A stretch of DNA of 25,586 nt from the NCBI GenBank assembly GCA_007125415.1, contig SLDH01000301.1, forward strand, positions 1 through 25,586. Reading direction: 5' to 3'. Position numbers and translations under genes: made by a program. The notes under the pieces are model-generated. The model was given only the letters and a program-made list of their open reading frames with translations. It did not search any database and had not been told where the DNA came from. Position 1 is the stretch's first letter, and every line of letters begins with the position of its first letter. Source of the DNA: Roseovarius sp. (GTDB taxonomy: Bacteria > Pseudomonadota > Alphaproteobacteria > Rhodobacterales > Rhodobacteraceae). Below, one piece after another: positions 17,084-25,506 of the stretch.

Positions 17084-17863
17084 ATGGTTCAACTCACACT
17101 CCCCAAGAATTCCCGGATGACAACCGGAAAGACATGGCCGCGCCCTGAAGGTGCCACCAATGTTCGGAAATTCCTGATCTATCGCTGGAATCCGGATGCT
17201 GGGTCAAACCCGTCGGTTGATACCTATTTCGTCGATCTCGATGATTGCGGGCCGATGGTGCTCGATGCGCTCATCTACATAAAATCGAAGATCGACCCGA
17301 CGCTGACCTTCCGACGCTCCTGCCGTGAGGGGATCTGCGGCTCCTGTGCTATGAATATCGACGGGATCAACACGCTGGCCTGTATCTACGGCATGGACGA
17401 AATCAAGGGGGACGTGAAGATCTACCCTCTGCCCCACATGCCCGTGGTCAAGGATCTGATCCCTGACCTCACACATTTCTACGCGCAGCATGCGAGCATC
17501 ATGCCCTGGCTGGAAACAAGGACAAACCGCCCCGCCAAGGAGTGGAAACAGAGCATCGCAGATCGCGAGAAGCTCGATGGCCTCTATGAATGCGTGATGT
17601 GCGCCTGCTGTTCCACCTCCTGCCCCAGCTATTGGTGGAATGGTGACCGCTATCTCGGGCCAGCCGCCCTCCTGCACGCCTATCGCTGGATCATCGACAG
17701 CCGGGATGAGGCCACGGGCGAGCGGCTGGACGAGCTGAATGATCCGTTCAAGCTCTATCGCTGCCACACGATCATGAACTGCGCCAAGACCTGCCCCAAG
17801 GGGCTCAACCCCGCAAAGGCTATCGCCGAGATCAAGAAGATGATGGTCGAGCGCGCGATCTGA
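17084..17863 (+). CDS. sdhB: Succinate dehydrogenase iron-sulfur subunit SdhB
   Basis: Carries electrons from SdhA flavin to quinone through three clusters. The 259-residue protein has the [2Fe-2S] ligands Cys80, Cys85, Cys88 and Cys100 ([13 protein letters not shown] ... LAC), and the [4Fe-4S] and [3Fe-4S] ligands in [18 protein letters not shown] and [17 protein letters not shown]. All are intact. GAGGAGAG lies shortly before the ATG at 17084. In most bacteria sdhB follows sdhA directly; here two envelope genes intervene. Confidence 0.98.
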   Translation: MVQLTLPKNSRMTTGKTWPRPEGATNVRKFLIYRWNPDAGSNPSVDTYFVDLDDCGPMVLDALIYIKSKIDPTLTFRRSCREGICGSCAMNIDGINTLACIYGMDEIKGDVKIYPLPHMPVVKDLIPDLTHFYAQHASIMPWLETRTNRPAKEWKQSIADREKLDGLYECVMCACCSTSCPSYWWNGDRYLGPAALLHAYRWIIDSRDEATGERLDELNDPFKLYRCHTIMNCAKTCPKGLNPAKAIAEIKKMMVERAI

Positions 17864-17878
17864 GCTCGGGTGCAAACC

Positions 17879-18082
17879 ATGATCGTCGTCATCGGTCTTC
17901 TCATCGCTTTCCTGCTGATCCTCATTCTGGCACGGCGGAACATGCGCGGCTGCCGCTGGCGCCAGACCGGCGAGAGACAAGCGGACGGGCAGACGCTCTA
18001 TCGTTGCGCGGCCTGCGGGGCGCAGTTGGCCACCTCGACAGCCAAACCGCCTGCGCATTGCGAGCTTGAACGTCATCTCTGA
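17879..18082 (+). CDS. Small single-pass membrane protein with a zinc-ribbon-like tail
   Basis: A 67-residue product starting at the ATG 15 bases after the sdhB stop; a GTG at 17870 is an alternative start. Residues 2-19 form one transmembrane helix (IVVIGLLIAFLLILILA), followed by a basic stretch RRNMRGCRWRQTGE and a CAACG motif; with Cys and His residues later in AHCELERH it could bind one zinc ion. The arrangement predicts a cytoplasmic tail by the positive-inside rule. No strong ribosome-binding site is visible, so it is probably coupled to sdhB translation, and its end is 10 bases before the next start. Function unknown. Confidence 0.6.
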   Translation: MIVVIGLLIAFLLILILARRNMRGCRWRQTGERQADGQTLYRCAACGAQLATSTAKPPAHCELERHL

Positions 18083-18092
18083 AGGTCAGAAA

Positions 18093-18935
18093 ATGCACGA
18101 ACCGCCCGACGCCACCGCCCGACGCGCCACCCAACCGGTGATCTGCTATCCCAACCACACGCTGCCACTGCCTGATCTGGCGCTCTACAGCGCCGCGCGC
18201 GAAAGGGCGGTCAAGATCGAAGAGATCACTGTGCCACCGCGGGAAGCCGCCTGTTTCAACGCGCAGGCCGGGCAGTTCTTCCGCATCACCAGCGTGGAAG
18301 GCCCGCAGGTGGGCGATCTCAACCTGTGGAACGCCCAGGACCTTTCCGAGCGCTTCTATTCCGGCAAGACACGCGCGCTCCATGGCACGCATCTGACCCG
18401 CGGAGAGCGGATGTGGTCCTCCTTTCCGCATCTGCGCCCGATGGCGACGATCACCCATGACACGCTGGAATGGTATGGCATGGATGCCTATGGCGGATCG
18501 GTGCATGACGTGATCGGCACGCGCTGCGATCCCTATACAGGCAACCTTCTGGCAGGCACTCACTATCACCATTGCTGCCATTCAAATCTCACCCGCGCCC
18601 TCGCTGACACGCTGGACCTTTCGCTTGATGCGGCCGAACCCCACGTTCACGATGTGCTCAACGTCTTCATGTGCACCGGCTTCACCCGCGACACCGGCCA
18701 GTATTTCATGAAGGCGAGCCCCGTGCGCCCCGGCGACTATCTTGAGTTTTTCGCCGAGATCGACCTTCTGGGCGCGCTCAGCGCCTGCCCGGGCGGCGAT
18801 TGCTCGGCCGAGCATTCCAGCGACACGGCCGCCTGCCACCCGCTTCTGGTGGAGATCTTCGCGTCCGACCCGGCCGATCTGCGCGGCTGGCAGAGCCCTG
18901 CCCCAAACGGCTATGATCGCAGCCATGGGCGCTGA
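18093..18935 (+). CDS. DUF1989 (urea carboxylase-associated) family protein
   Basis: A 280-residue protein of the DUF1989 family, often annotated as urea carboxylase-associated although the biochemical role is not established. Family features: VPPREAACFNAQAGQFFRITSVEGPQVGDLNLWNA near the N-terminus, the central WYGMDAYGGSVHDVIGTRCDPYT, HYHHCCHSNL, and late LLGALSACPGGDCSAEH with a conserved Cys pair. Clustered His and Cys suggest a metal site. Start chosen at 18093 because AAGG lies 7 bases upstream; an ATG at 18066 would overlap the small membrane gene. No urea carboxylase genes are nearby; instead it is the last gene of the sdh run. Co-transcription is inferred from spacing. Confidence 0.85.
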   Translation: MHEPPDATARRATQPVICYPNHTLPLPDLALYSAARERAVKIEEITVPPREAACFNAQAGQFFRITSVEGPQVGDLNLWNAQDLSERFYSGKTRALHGTHLTRGERMWSSFPHLRPMATITHDTLEWYGMDAYGGSVHDVIGTRCDPYTGNLLAGTHYHHCCHSNLTRALADTLDLSLDAAEPHVHDVLNVFMCTGFTRDTGQYFMKASPVRPGDYLEFFAEIDLLGALSACPGGDCSAEHSSDTAACHPLLVEIFASDPADLRGWQSPAPNGYDRSHGR

Positions 18936-18936
18936 G

Positions 18937-19010
18937 CCCCTGCTTCTTCTTGGCAAAAATACCCAATTTCCGCAAGCGCCACCGGGTGCAGAGCTCGCAG
19001 CCCGGGCGCG
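18937..19010. repeat. Intergenic repeat copy B with hairpin between convergent genes
   Basis: Second copy of the element found after glnD: bases 18939-18977 share about 31 of 40 columns with 4650-4689. It is followed by an imperfect stem-loop, left arm 18976-18989 and right arm 18997-19009 with three bulges, loop AGAGCTC. It lies between the ends of the DUF1989 gene (plus) and the GNAT gene (minus) and could act as a bidirectional terminator, although no clean T-run follows on either strand. Confidence 0.55.
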
Positions 19011-19016
19011 CCGCCT

Positions 19017-19457
19017 TCACCTGGTATATTTGATGAAAGGCGTCAATGATCCGATCCGGTCATAAAGTTGCCGGGCGGTGGTGTTGAAATCCTGCGTCAG
19101 CCAGTAAACCGACGGGCAGCCATCGGCATCGGCTTGGGCATAGACCGCCTCGATCAGCTTGCGCCCCACACCTTTGCCGCGCATGTCGGGGGTCGCATAG
19201 AGATCCTGCAGATAGCAGACGGGCTCGATCCGCCAGTTATGGGGATGATAGATGTAATGCACGAGGCCTACGGGCCTTGCGCCCTCCACAGCGAGCAAGC
19301 CATTCTGATCAGGATGCTCGGCCGAGATCAGCCGCCTGAAAGTGGTCTGATACACCTCCTCCGACACGCCGGTTTCATAAAACACCAGATAATCATGCCA
19401 CAGCGCGCGCCATTCGGTCTCGTCACCTGCTTCAATCGGACGTATCGTCATCGACAT
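19017..19457 (-). CDS. GNAT family N-acetyltransferase
   Basis: A 146-residue single-domain acetyltransferase. The acetyl-CoA pyrophosphate loop is RGKGVG at 93-98 within DLYATPDMRGKGVGRKLIEAV; the N-terminal IRPIEAGDETEWRALWHDYL and the C-terminal YDRIGSLTPFIKY are standard for the fold. The acceptor substrate is unknown. AAAGGGAG lies 6 bases before the chosen ATG; a second ATG two codons later is less well placed. It follows ecm on the same strand by 30 bases, so it probably shares the ecm transcript; relation to the ethylmalonyl-CoA pathway (for example protein or small-molecule acetylation when acetyl-CoA is high) is speculation. Confidence 0.9.
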   Translation of the reverse strand: MSMTIRPIEAGDETEWRALWHDYLVFYETGVSEEVYQTTFRRLISAEHPDQNGLLAVEGARPVGLVHYIYHPHNWRIEPVCYLQDLYATPDMRGKGVGRKLIEAVYAQADADGCPSVYWLTQDFNTTARQLYDRIGSLTPFIKYTR

Positions 19458-19487
19458 CGCACACTCCCTTTCTGACCGCTTGAGCGG

Positions 19488-21476
19488 CTATTCGGCCGCA
19501 ACCGACTTCGGATCGGCCAAGGCAACGATATCCATCATGATCGTGTTCAGCTCGAAATCCTTGGGCGTATAAACCCGCGCCACCCCCATGGCGCGCAGGC
19601 GCCTTGCATCCTCCTCGGGGATGATACCGCCCACGATGAGCGGCACATCGCCCAGACCCTCCTCGCGCATCCGGGCGATCAGGTCCTCGACCAGCGGGAT
19701 ATGGCTGCCCGAGAGTATCGAGAGCCCCACCACATGGGCGCGGTCATCCTTGGCGGCGCGCACGATCTCCTCGGGTGTGAGGCGGATCCCCTCATAGGCG
19801 ATGTCCATCCCGCAATCGCGCGCGCGGAACACAATCTGCTCGGCCCCGTTGGAATGCCCGTCAAGCCCCGGCTTGCCCACCATGAACTTGAGCCGCCGCC
19901 CCAGCCTGTCGCTCACCGCATCGACGGCTTCGCGGATCTCCTCGAGCCCCTCGGTCTTGTTGCTGACAGCCTTGGAGACGCCAGTGGGGCCGCGATATTC
20001 CCCGTGCACGCGCCGCATCTCGCCGGCCCATTCGCCGGTGGTGACCCCTGCCTTTGCCGCCTCGATGGAGGCCGGCATGATGTTCTCGCCCGCCTCGGCG
20101 GCGGCGCGCAGCGCGGCCAGCGCCGCCTTTACCTTCGCCGCATCGCGCTCGGCGCGCCATGCCTCGAGCCGGTCGATCTGGTCCTGTTCCACCGCCGGAT
20201 CGACCACCATGATGCCGCCATCTTCGGTCTGCAGGGGGGAAGGCTCGGTCGTGGTGTATTTGTTCACGCCCACAACCACCGTTTCGCCCGCCTCGATCCG
20301 GTTCAACCGTTCGGCATTGCTGTCCACAAGGCGCGATTTCATGTATTCGATGGCCGCAACCGCGCCACCCATTCCGTCGATATTGGCAAGCTCCGCGCGG
20401 GCCCCCTCCTTCAGCGTGGCGACCTTTGCATCCACGGCCGGGTTGCCATCGAACAGGTCGTCAAACTCGAGCAGGTCCGTCTCATAGGCAAGGATCTGCT
20501 GCATCCGCATGGACCATTGCTGATCCCAGGGGCGCGGCAGGCCCAGCGCCTCGTTCCAGGCTGGCAGTTGCACGGCGCGCGCACGGGCCTTCTTGCTGAG
20601 GGTGACCGCCAGCATCTCGATCAGGATCCGGTAGACATTGTTCTCCGGCTGCTGCTCGGTCAGACCAAGGCTGTTGACCTGCACCCCGTAGCGAAAGCGG
20701 CGATACTTCGGATCCTCTACACCGTAGCGCCCAGTGCAGATCTCGTCCCAGAGATCGACAAAGGCGCGCATCTTGCACATCTCGGTGACAAATCGGATGC
20801 CCGCATTGACGAAAAAGCTGATCCGACCCACCAGCATCGGAAAATCCTCCTCCGGCACGCGCGGGCGCAACTCGTCGAGCACCGCCGTCGCGGTGGCCAG
20901 CGCGAAGGCCAGTTCCTGCTCGGGTGTGGCACCGGCCTCTTGCAGGTGGTAGGAACACACGTTCATCGGATTCCATTTGGGGATGTGCTTGTAGCAGTAT
21001 TCCGCCACATCCCCGATCAGCCTGAGCGACGGTTTGGGCGGACAGATATAGGTGCCACGGCTTAGATATTCCTTGATCAGGTCATTCTGCACCGTGCCCT
21101 GCAGGCAGGAAACATCTGCGCCCTGCTCTTCGGCCACCGCCACGTAAAGCGCCAGCAACCAGGGTGCGGTCGCATTGATCGTCATGGAAGTGTTCATCTG
21201 GTCCAGCGGAATCTGGTCAAAAAGCGTGCGCATGTCGCCCAGATGGCTGATCGGCACCCCGACCTTGCCCACCTCGCCCCGCGCCAGCACATGATCGCTG
21301 TCGTAGCCCGTCTGCGTGGGCAGATCGAACGCCACCGAAAGCCCCGTCTGCCCCTTGGACAGGTTGGAGCGGTAAAGCGCGTTCGAAGCCTTCGCCGTGG
21401 AATGACCGGCATAGGTGCGGATGAGCCACGGGCGGTCCTTGACGGCGGGCTTGGGGTCTTGCTGCTCTGACGACAT
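19488..21476 (-). CDS. ecm: Ethylmalonyl-CoA mutase (B12-dependent)
   Basis: Converts (2R)-ethylmalonyl-CoA to (2S)-methylsuccinyl-CoA in the ethylmalonyl-CoA pathway of acetyl-CoA assimilation; uses adenosylcobalamin. At 662 residues it fuses the substrate TIM-barrel domain (RTYAGHSTAKASNALY, then FDLPTQTGYDSDH and CLQGTVQNDLIKEYLSRGTY) with the cobalamin domain, whose cofactor-ligand motif DGHSNG starts at Asp539 (His541 the lower axial ligand) and continues to GLSILSGSHIPL and VGGIIPEEDA. It could be confused with methylmalonyl-CoA mutase, but the single-subunit length, the sequence IPLDQMNTSMTINATA and the proximity of ccr favour Ecm. The gene is divergent from the acyltransferase and ends in TAG. 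Confidence 0.93.
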   Translation of the reverse strand: MSSEQQDPKPAVKDRPWLIRTYAGHSTAKASNALYRSNLSKGQTGLSVAFDLPTQTGYDSDHVLARGEVGKVGVPISHLGDMRTLFDQIPLDQMNTSMTINATAPWLLALYVAVAEEQGADVSCLQGTVQNDLIKEYLSRGTYICPPKPSLRLIGDVAEYCYKHIPKWNPMNVCSYHLQEAGATPEQELAFALATATAVLDELRPRVPEEDFPMLVGRISFFVNAGIRFVTEMCKMRAFVDLWDEICTGRYGVEDPKYRRFRYGVQVNSLGLTEQQPENNVYRILIEMLAVTLSKKARARAVQLPAWNEALGLPRPWDQQWSMRMQQILAYETDLLEFDDLFDGNPAVDAKVATLKEGARAELANIDGMGGAVAAIEYMKSRLVDSNAERLNRIEAGETVVVGVNKYTTTEPSPLQTEDGGIMVVDPAVEQDQIDRLEAWRAERDAAKVKAALAALRAAAEAGENIMPASIEAAKAGVTTGEWAGEMRRVHGEYRGPTGVSKAVSNKTEGLEEIREAVDAVSDRLGRRLKFMVGKPGLDGHSNGAEQIVFRARDCGMDIAYEGIRLTPEEIVRAAKDDRAHVVGLSILSGSHIPLVEDLIARMREEGLGDVPLIVGGIIPEEDARRLRAMGVARVYTPKDFELNTIMMDIVALADPKSVAAE

Positions 21477-21523
21477 GGGCGGATCTCCGGGAATCAGATG
21501 AGTAATTTTCTTTCCTCAGGCGC

Positions 21524-21553
21524 TTGATAACGGTAACAATATACCGATGTCAA
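21524..21553 (-). promoter_or_regulatory. Candidate ecm promoter with overlapping LacI-type operator
   Basis: On the minus strand a perfect -35 TTGACA (21548-21553) is followed after 18 bases by TATCAA (21524-21529, four of six -10 bases), with 47 bases left to the ecm start. The 14-base element TGTTACCGTTATCA (21525-21538, minus strand) overlaps the -10; its halves match in 5 of 7 positions around a central CG, the layout typical of LacI-family operators. A second short inverted repeat, CGGTA-N6-TACCG (21531-21546), lies across the spacer. Confidence 0.5.
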
Positions 21554-21616
21554 TTCGCTGCGATGCGGCATCGGTCCTCACTTTACCCCGGCCAGAAACA
21601 CTGTAAACCTCCGCCC

Positions 21617-22987
21617 ATGGGTCGGATGATTGAAATGCCCCTCTGGGCGCTTGTCCTGTTGGTGGCATTCGCAGCCGTTACCTTTGCATCGCATTTTCTC
21701 TTTCCCTCGGTGCGCTGGTTTTTCCGGCGGCGGATGGAACGTGTGGTGGCGCAGCTGAACGAACGGCTGGAGCGCCCGATCCAGCCTTTCAAGCTGGCAC
21801 GACGTTATGACATGATCCAGCGCCTGATCTACGATCCTGCGGTCGCGCGGGCCATCGCCGATTATGCGGCAAAGGAGGGAGTGCCCGAAAACGTGGCCTT
21901 CGAGAAGGCGCGCGGATACGCCCGTGAGATCGTGCCACGGTTTTCCGCCAGCGCCTATTTCGGTGTAGCCATCAAGCTTGCGAAACTGCTCAGCCGCTCG
22001 CTCTACCGTGTGCGGACCGGCAATCTCAGCGAGGCCAAGCTCCGCGAGGTGGACAAGGATGCCACGATCATCTTCGTGATGAACCATCGCAGCAATATGG
22101 ATTATGTGCTGGTGACATGGCTTGCCGCCGAACGCTCGGCGCTCAGCTACGCGGTGGGTGAATGGGCGCGCGTCTGGCCGCTTAGTTCGCTGATCAAGGC
22201 AATGGGCGCTTATTTCATCCGCCGCCAGTCGCGTGGGGCGCTCTATCGGAAGATTCTCGAACGCTATGTGCAGATGGCCACGGAAGGCGGCGTTACCCAG
22301 GCCATCTTCCCCGAAGGCGGGTTGAGCCTCGATGGTGCGCTTGCCCCGGCCAAGCTTGGCTTGCTGAAATACATCTTCGACACGAAGAGCGAGCCCATGC
22401 GCGAGGTGGCCTTCGTGCCGGTTGCCCTCAATTACGACCGGGTTTTCGAAGACCGCATCCTCGTGGCGGCAGCGAATCGCGGCGGGCGGCGCTTTCAGGC
22501 GCGGATCAGCGTGGTGGGCAAGTTCATCTTCCGGCAAATCTGGCTGCGCATCACCGGGCGCTATCATCGTCACGGCTATGCCGCGGTGAGCTTTGGCGCG
22601 CCGCTGCTGCTGTCGGAATTTCGCGCCGCCCATCCCGATGCGCCGGTCGATCTTCTGGGCGCGCAACTGATGCAGCGCATCGGCGCCGAGGTGCCGGTGC
22701 TGCCGGTGCCGCTTGTGGCCCACGCCCTGCTGGAGGCCGACGCCCGGCTCAGCGCCGAGGCACTGCAAAATCGTGTGAATGCGCTCATTGACAGACTGGC
22801 CGATGTCCAGGTCTATCTGCCCCGTGATGACCGGAGCTACACCACCGAGGTGGGCTTGCGGATGCTCCGGCTGCGTGAGTTTGTCGAAGAAAGCGAGGCC
22901 GGAATCAGTATCGTGCCGAAAGAGCGCGAGATGCTTTGCTTCTATGCAGCATCAATCGCGCATCACTTTCGCGAGCGCAGCGAGTGA
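21617..22987 (+). CDS. Glycerolipid acyltransferase (PlsC/PlsB-like, LPLAT family)
   Basis: A 456-residue membrane-anchored acyltransferase. Residues about 7-27 form one transmembrane helix. The catalytic block I motif is NHRSNMDYVL (His157, Asp162: the HX4D pair) and block III is FPEGGLSLDG at 231-240, both intact. The protein is longer than ordinary PlsC (about 240 residues) and shorter than PlsB (about 800), and belongs to a group usual in Rhodobacteraceae; whether it acylates glycerol-3-phosphate or lysophosphatidate is not decided by sequence. The start is uncertain: ATGs at 21617, 21626 and 21635 are all possible and none has a good ribosome-binding site. It lies between divergent ecm and ccr. 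Confidence 0.83.
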   Translation: MGRMIEMPLWALVLLVAFAAVTFASHFLFPSVRWFFRRRMERVVAQLNERLERPIQPFKLARRYDMIQRLIYDPAVARAIADYAAKEGVPENVAFEKARGYAREIVPRFSASAYFGVAIKLAKLLSRSLYRVRTGNLSEAKLREVDKDATIIFVMNHRSNMDYVLVTWLAAERSALSYAVGEWARVWPLSSLIKAMGAYFIRRQSRGALYRKILERYVQMATEGGVTQAIFPEGGLSLDGALAPAKLGLLKYIFDTKSEPMREVAFVPVALNYDRVFEDRILVAAANRGGRRFQARISVVGKFIFRQIWLRITGRYHRHGYAAVSFGAPLLLSEFRAAHPDAPVDLLGAQLMQRIGAEVPVLPVPLVAHALLEADARLSAEALQNRVNALIDRLADVQVYLPRDDRSYTTEVGLRMLRLREFVEESEAGISIVPKEREMLCFYAASIAHHFRERSE

Positions 22988-23031
22988 GCGCCCTGAATTC
23001 TGCACTTGCGAAGTCATAAAATTACAAAATC

Positions 23032-23073
23032 AATCTTTGCAGGATTGCATTATTGCGCGGGGCTCGTTATCCC
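23032..23073 (+). promoter_or_regulatory. Phased TTGC repeats and candidate promoter of ccr
   Basis: Three TTGC copies start at 23037, 23045 and 23053, exactly 8 bases apart; further TTGC copies stand at 23006 and 23097. The first lies in AATCTTTGCAGG, which resembles the RamB/ScfR-type site (core CTTTGCAAA) known from regulators of acetate and short-chain acyl-CoA metabolism. A weak sigma-70 pair, TTGCAT (23045-23050) and TATCCC (23068-23073) with 17 bases between, overlaps the repeats. Whether the repeats are a regulator site or promoter parts cannot be decided here. Confidence 0.4.
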
Positions 23074-23128
23074 ACTTCCGAACCCGCGATTCTGCATTGC
23101 GGCGAGACTTGAAACAGGAGGCTGGACC

Positions 23129-24421
<1,293 letters not shown>

Positions 24422-24449
24422 TCGGGCACTCCTGCTTCCGCAAGGCATC

Positions 24450-24485
24450 ACCGCGCGCCACCCCCTGGCGCGCGGTTTCGCTTTC
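24450..24485 (+). terminator. Intrinsic terminator of ccr
   Basis: A perfect 11-bp stem, left arm 24450-24460 and right arm 24466-24476, with a CCCCC loop and the T-rich tail TTTCGCTTTCT, 28 bases after the ccr stop. This is the clearest terminator in the window and separates ccr from the luxR unit. Confidence 0.9.
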
Positions 24486-24553
24486 TGGCCAGCCTGCTCA
24501 CAGTGATTTCAGTCAGTTATCGTACCATGTCCCCGCCATTCCGGGGGAGTTTC

Positions 24554-24621
24554 AATTCGCGAATTTCACAAAGCCGCGACGCAATCTATACTTGCGTTAA
24601 CCTTTCGTTAACTCGCGTTAA
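24554..24621 (+). promoter_or_regulatory. Promoter of the luxR unit with upstream palindrome and CtrA-type boxes
   Basis: A sigma-70 pair, TTCACA (24565-24570) and TATACT (24587-24592) with 16 bases between, matches consensus in 5 of 6 and 5 of 6 positions and predicts a start near 24599. A perfect 12-bp palindrome AATTCGCGAATT (24554-24565) is centred about 40 bases upstream of that start, a position typical of activator sites. TTAA tetramers at 24597-24600, 24608-24611 and 24618-24621 form TTAA-N7-TTAAC (the CtrA consensus layout) and an overlapping TTAA-N6-TTAA, lying on and just after the predicted start. Confidence 0.6.
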
Positions 24622-24632
24622 AGACAGTGCTG

Positions 24633-24842
24633 ATGAAAAATGACTGGATACTCGACGTACTGGCCGACCTGACCGCCTTCGCCACGGAGAACGAAATGGG
24701 GGCGCTAGCCGAGCAGCTTGCCGATACACGGCTGCTGGCTGCGGCTGAGCTTGCGTCGGCGACGAAAGGACCGCGCCGCCATGACGGTTGCTCCGCGATT
24801 GCGGCTGGACCCCTTGCTGAGCGCGTTGGAAGACGCCACTGA
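24633..24842 (+). CDS. Small hypothetical protein overlapping the start of luxR
   Basis: A 69-residue ORF from the ATG at 24633 (a GTG at 24627 would add two residues). The first half, KNDWILDVLADLTAFATENEMGALAEQLADTRLLAAAELA, looks like a genuine helical domain, and I recall similar short proteins ahead of luxR-type genes in roseobacters, though I cannot verify this. The C-terminal part is low-complexity where it overlaps luxR by 62 bases in another frame. There is no good ribosome-binding site and no assigned function; translational coupling to luxR is possible. Confidence 0.55.
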   Translation: MKNDWILDVLADLTAFATENEMGALAEQLADTRLLAAAELASATKGPRRHDGCSAIAAGPLAERVGRRH

Positions 24843-25506
24843 TCTTTCGCAGATTCAGGGCATCATCGAGAATATCCGCTCCGTCTTCTCTGTCGATCAC
24901 ATGGTCTATCACTGGGTCAGCGCCGCAGGCGATCAATACGGCTGCGGCACCTATTCCGATGCCTGGCGCGACCGATATCTCGAGAAGGATTATCTGCGCA
25001 TCGATCCGGTGATCCAGGGCTGTTTCCAGCATTTTCACCCCGTTGACTGGAAAGAACTCAACTGGTCGGGCAAGGCCGTGCGCGCCTTTCGTGAAGAGGC
25101 GATTGCACATGGGGTGGGCAATCAGGGCTATTCTGTCCCGGTACGCGGCCCCAACGGGCAGTTTGCGCTCTTCACCGTCAGCCATACCTGCGATGATCAG
25201 ACCTGGGCGGACTTCACCAGCCGCAACCGCCGCGAACTGATCCTGCTCGCGCATTACTTCAACAAGAAGGCACTGGAATTCGAGCCTGACCGCACGCCCG
25301 ACCCCGCGCCAGCGCTCAGCCCGCGCGAAGTGGATGCGCTGACCTTCCTCGCCATGGGCTACAGCCGCGCACAGGTGGCCCAGACCCTCTCGATCTCCGA
25401 GCATACCCTGCGGGTCTACATTGAAAGCGCCCGGTACAAGCTGGGCGCGCTCAACACCGTCCACGCCGTCGCCCGCGCACTAAGCCGGGGATTGATCGTG
25501 ATTTAG
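24781..25506 (+). CDS. LuxR-family quorum-sensing transcriptional regulator (AHL receptor type)
   Basis: A 241-residue regulator with an N-terminal autoinducer-binding domain (about 15-165) and a C-terminal LuxR helix-turn-helix (ALSPREVDALTFLAMGYSRAQVAQTLSISEHTLRVYIESARYKLG region, 178-222). The AHL-pocket residues of TraR (W57, Y61, D70, W85) are all present at a constant offset: W62, Y66, D75, W90. The protein therefore probably binds an acyl-homoserine lactone. No luxI-type synthase is visible, but only 80 bases remain after the stop, so one could lie just outside. Start at 24781 preferred, with AAAGGA 10 bases upstream; an earlier ATG at 24718 would lengthen the N-terminus beyond the family norm. 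Confidence 0.92.
   Translation: MTVAPRLRLDPLLSALEDATDLSQIQGIIENIRSVFSVDHMVYHWVSAAGDQYGCGTYSDAWRDRYLEKDYLRIDPVIQGCFQHFHPVDWKELNWSGKAVRAFREEAIAHGVGNQGYSVPVRGPNGQFALFTVSHTCDDQTWADFTSRNRRELILLAHYFNKKALEFEPDRTPDPAPALSPREVDALTFLAMGYSRAQVAQTLSISEHTLRVYIESARYKLGALNTVHAVARALSRGLIVI

Noticed and set aside
24550..24569. Reading the palindrome before luxR as a classical lux box
   Set aside because: The 20-base window does not have the CT-N12-AG pattern of known lux boxes, so it is reported only as a palindrome of unknown binder.
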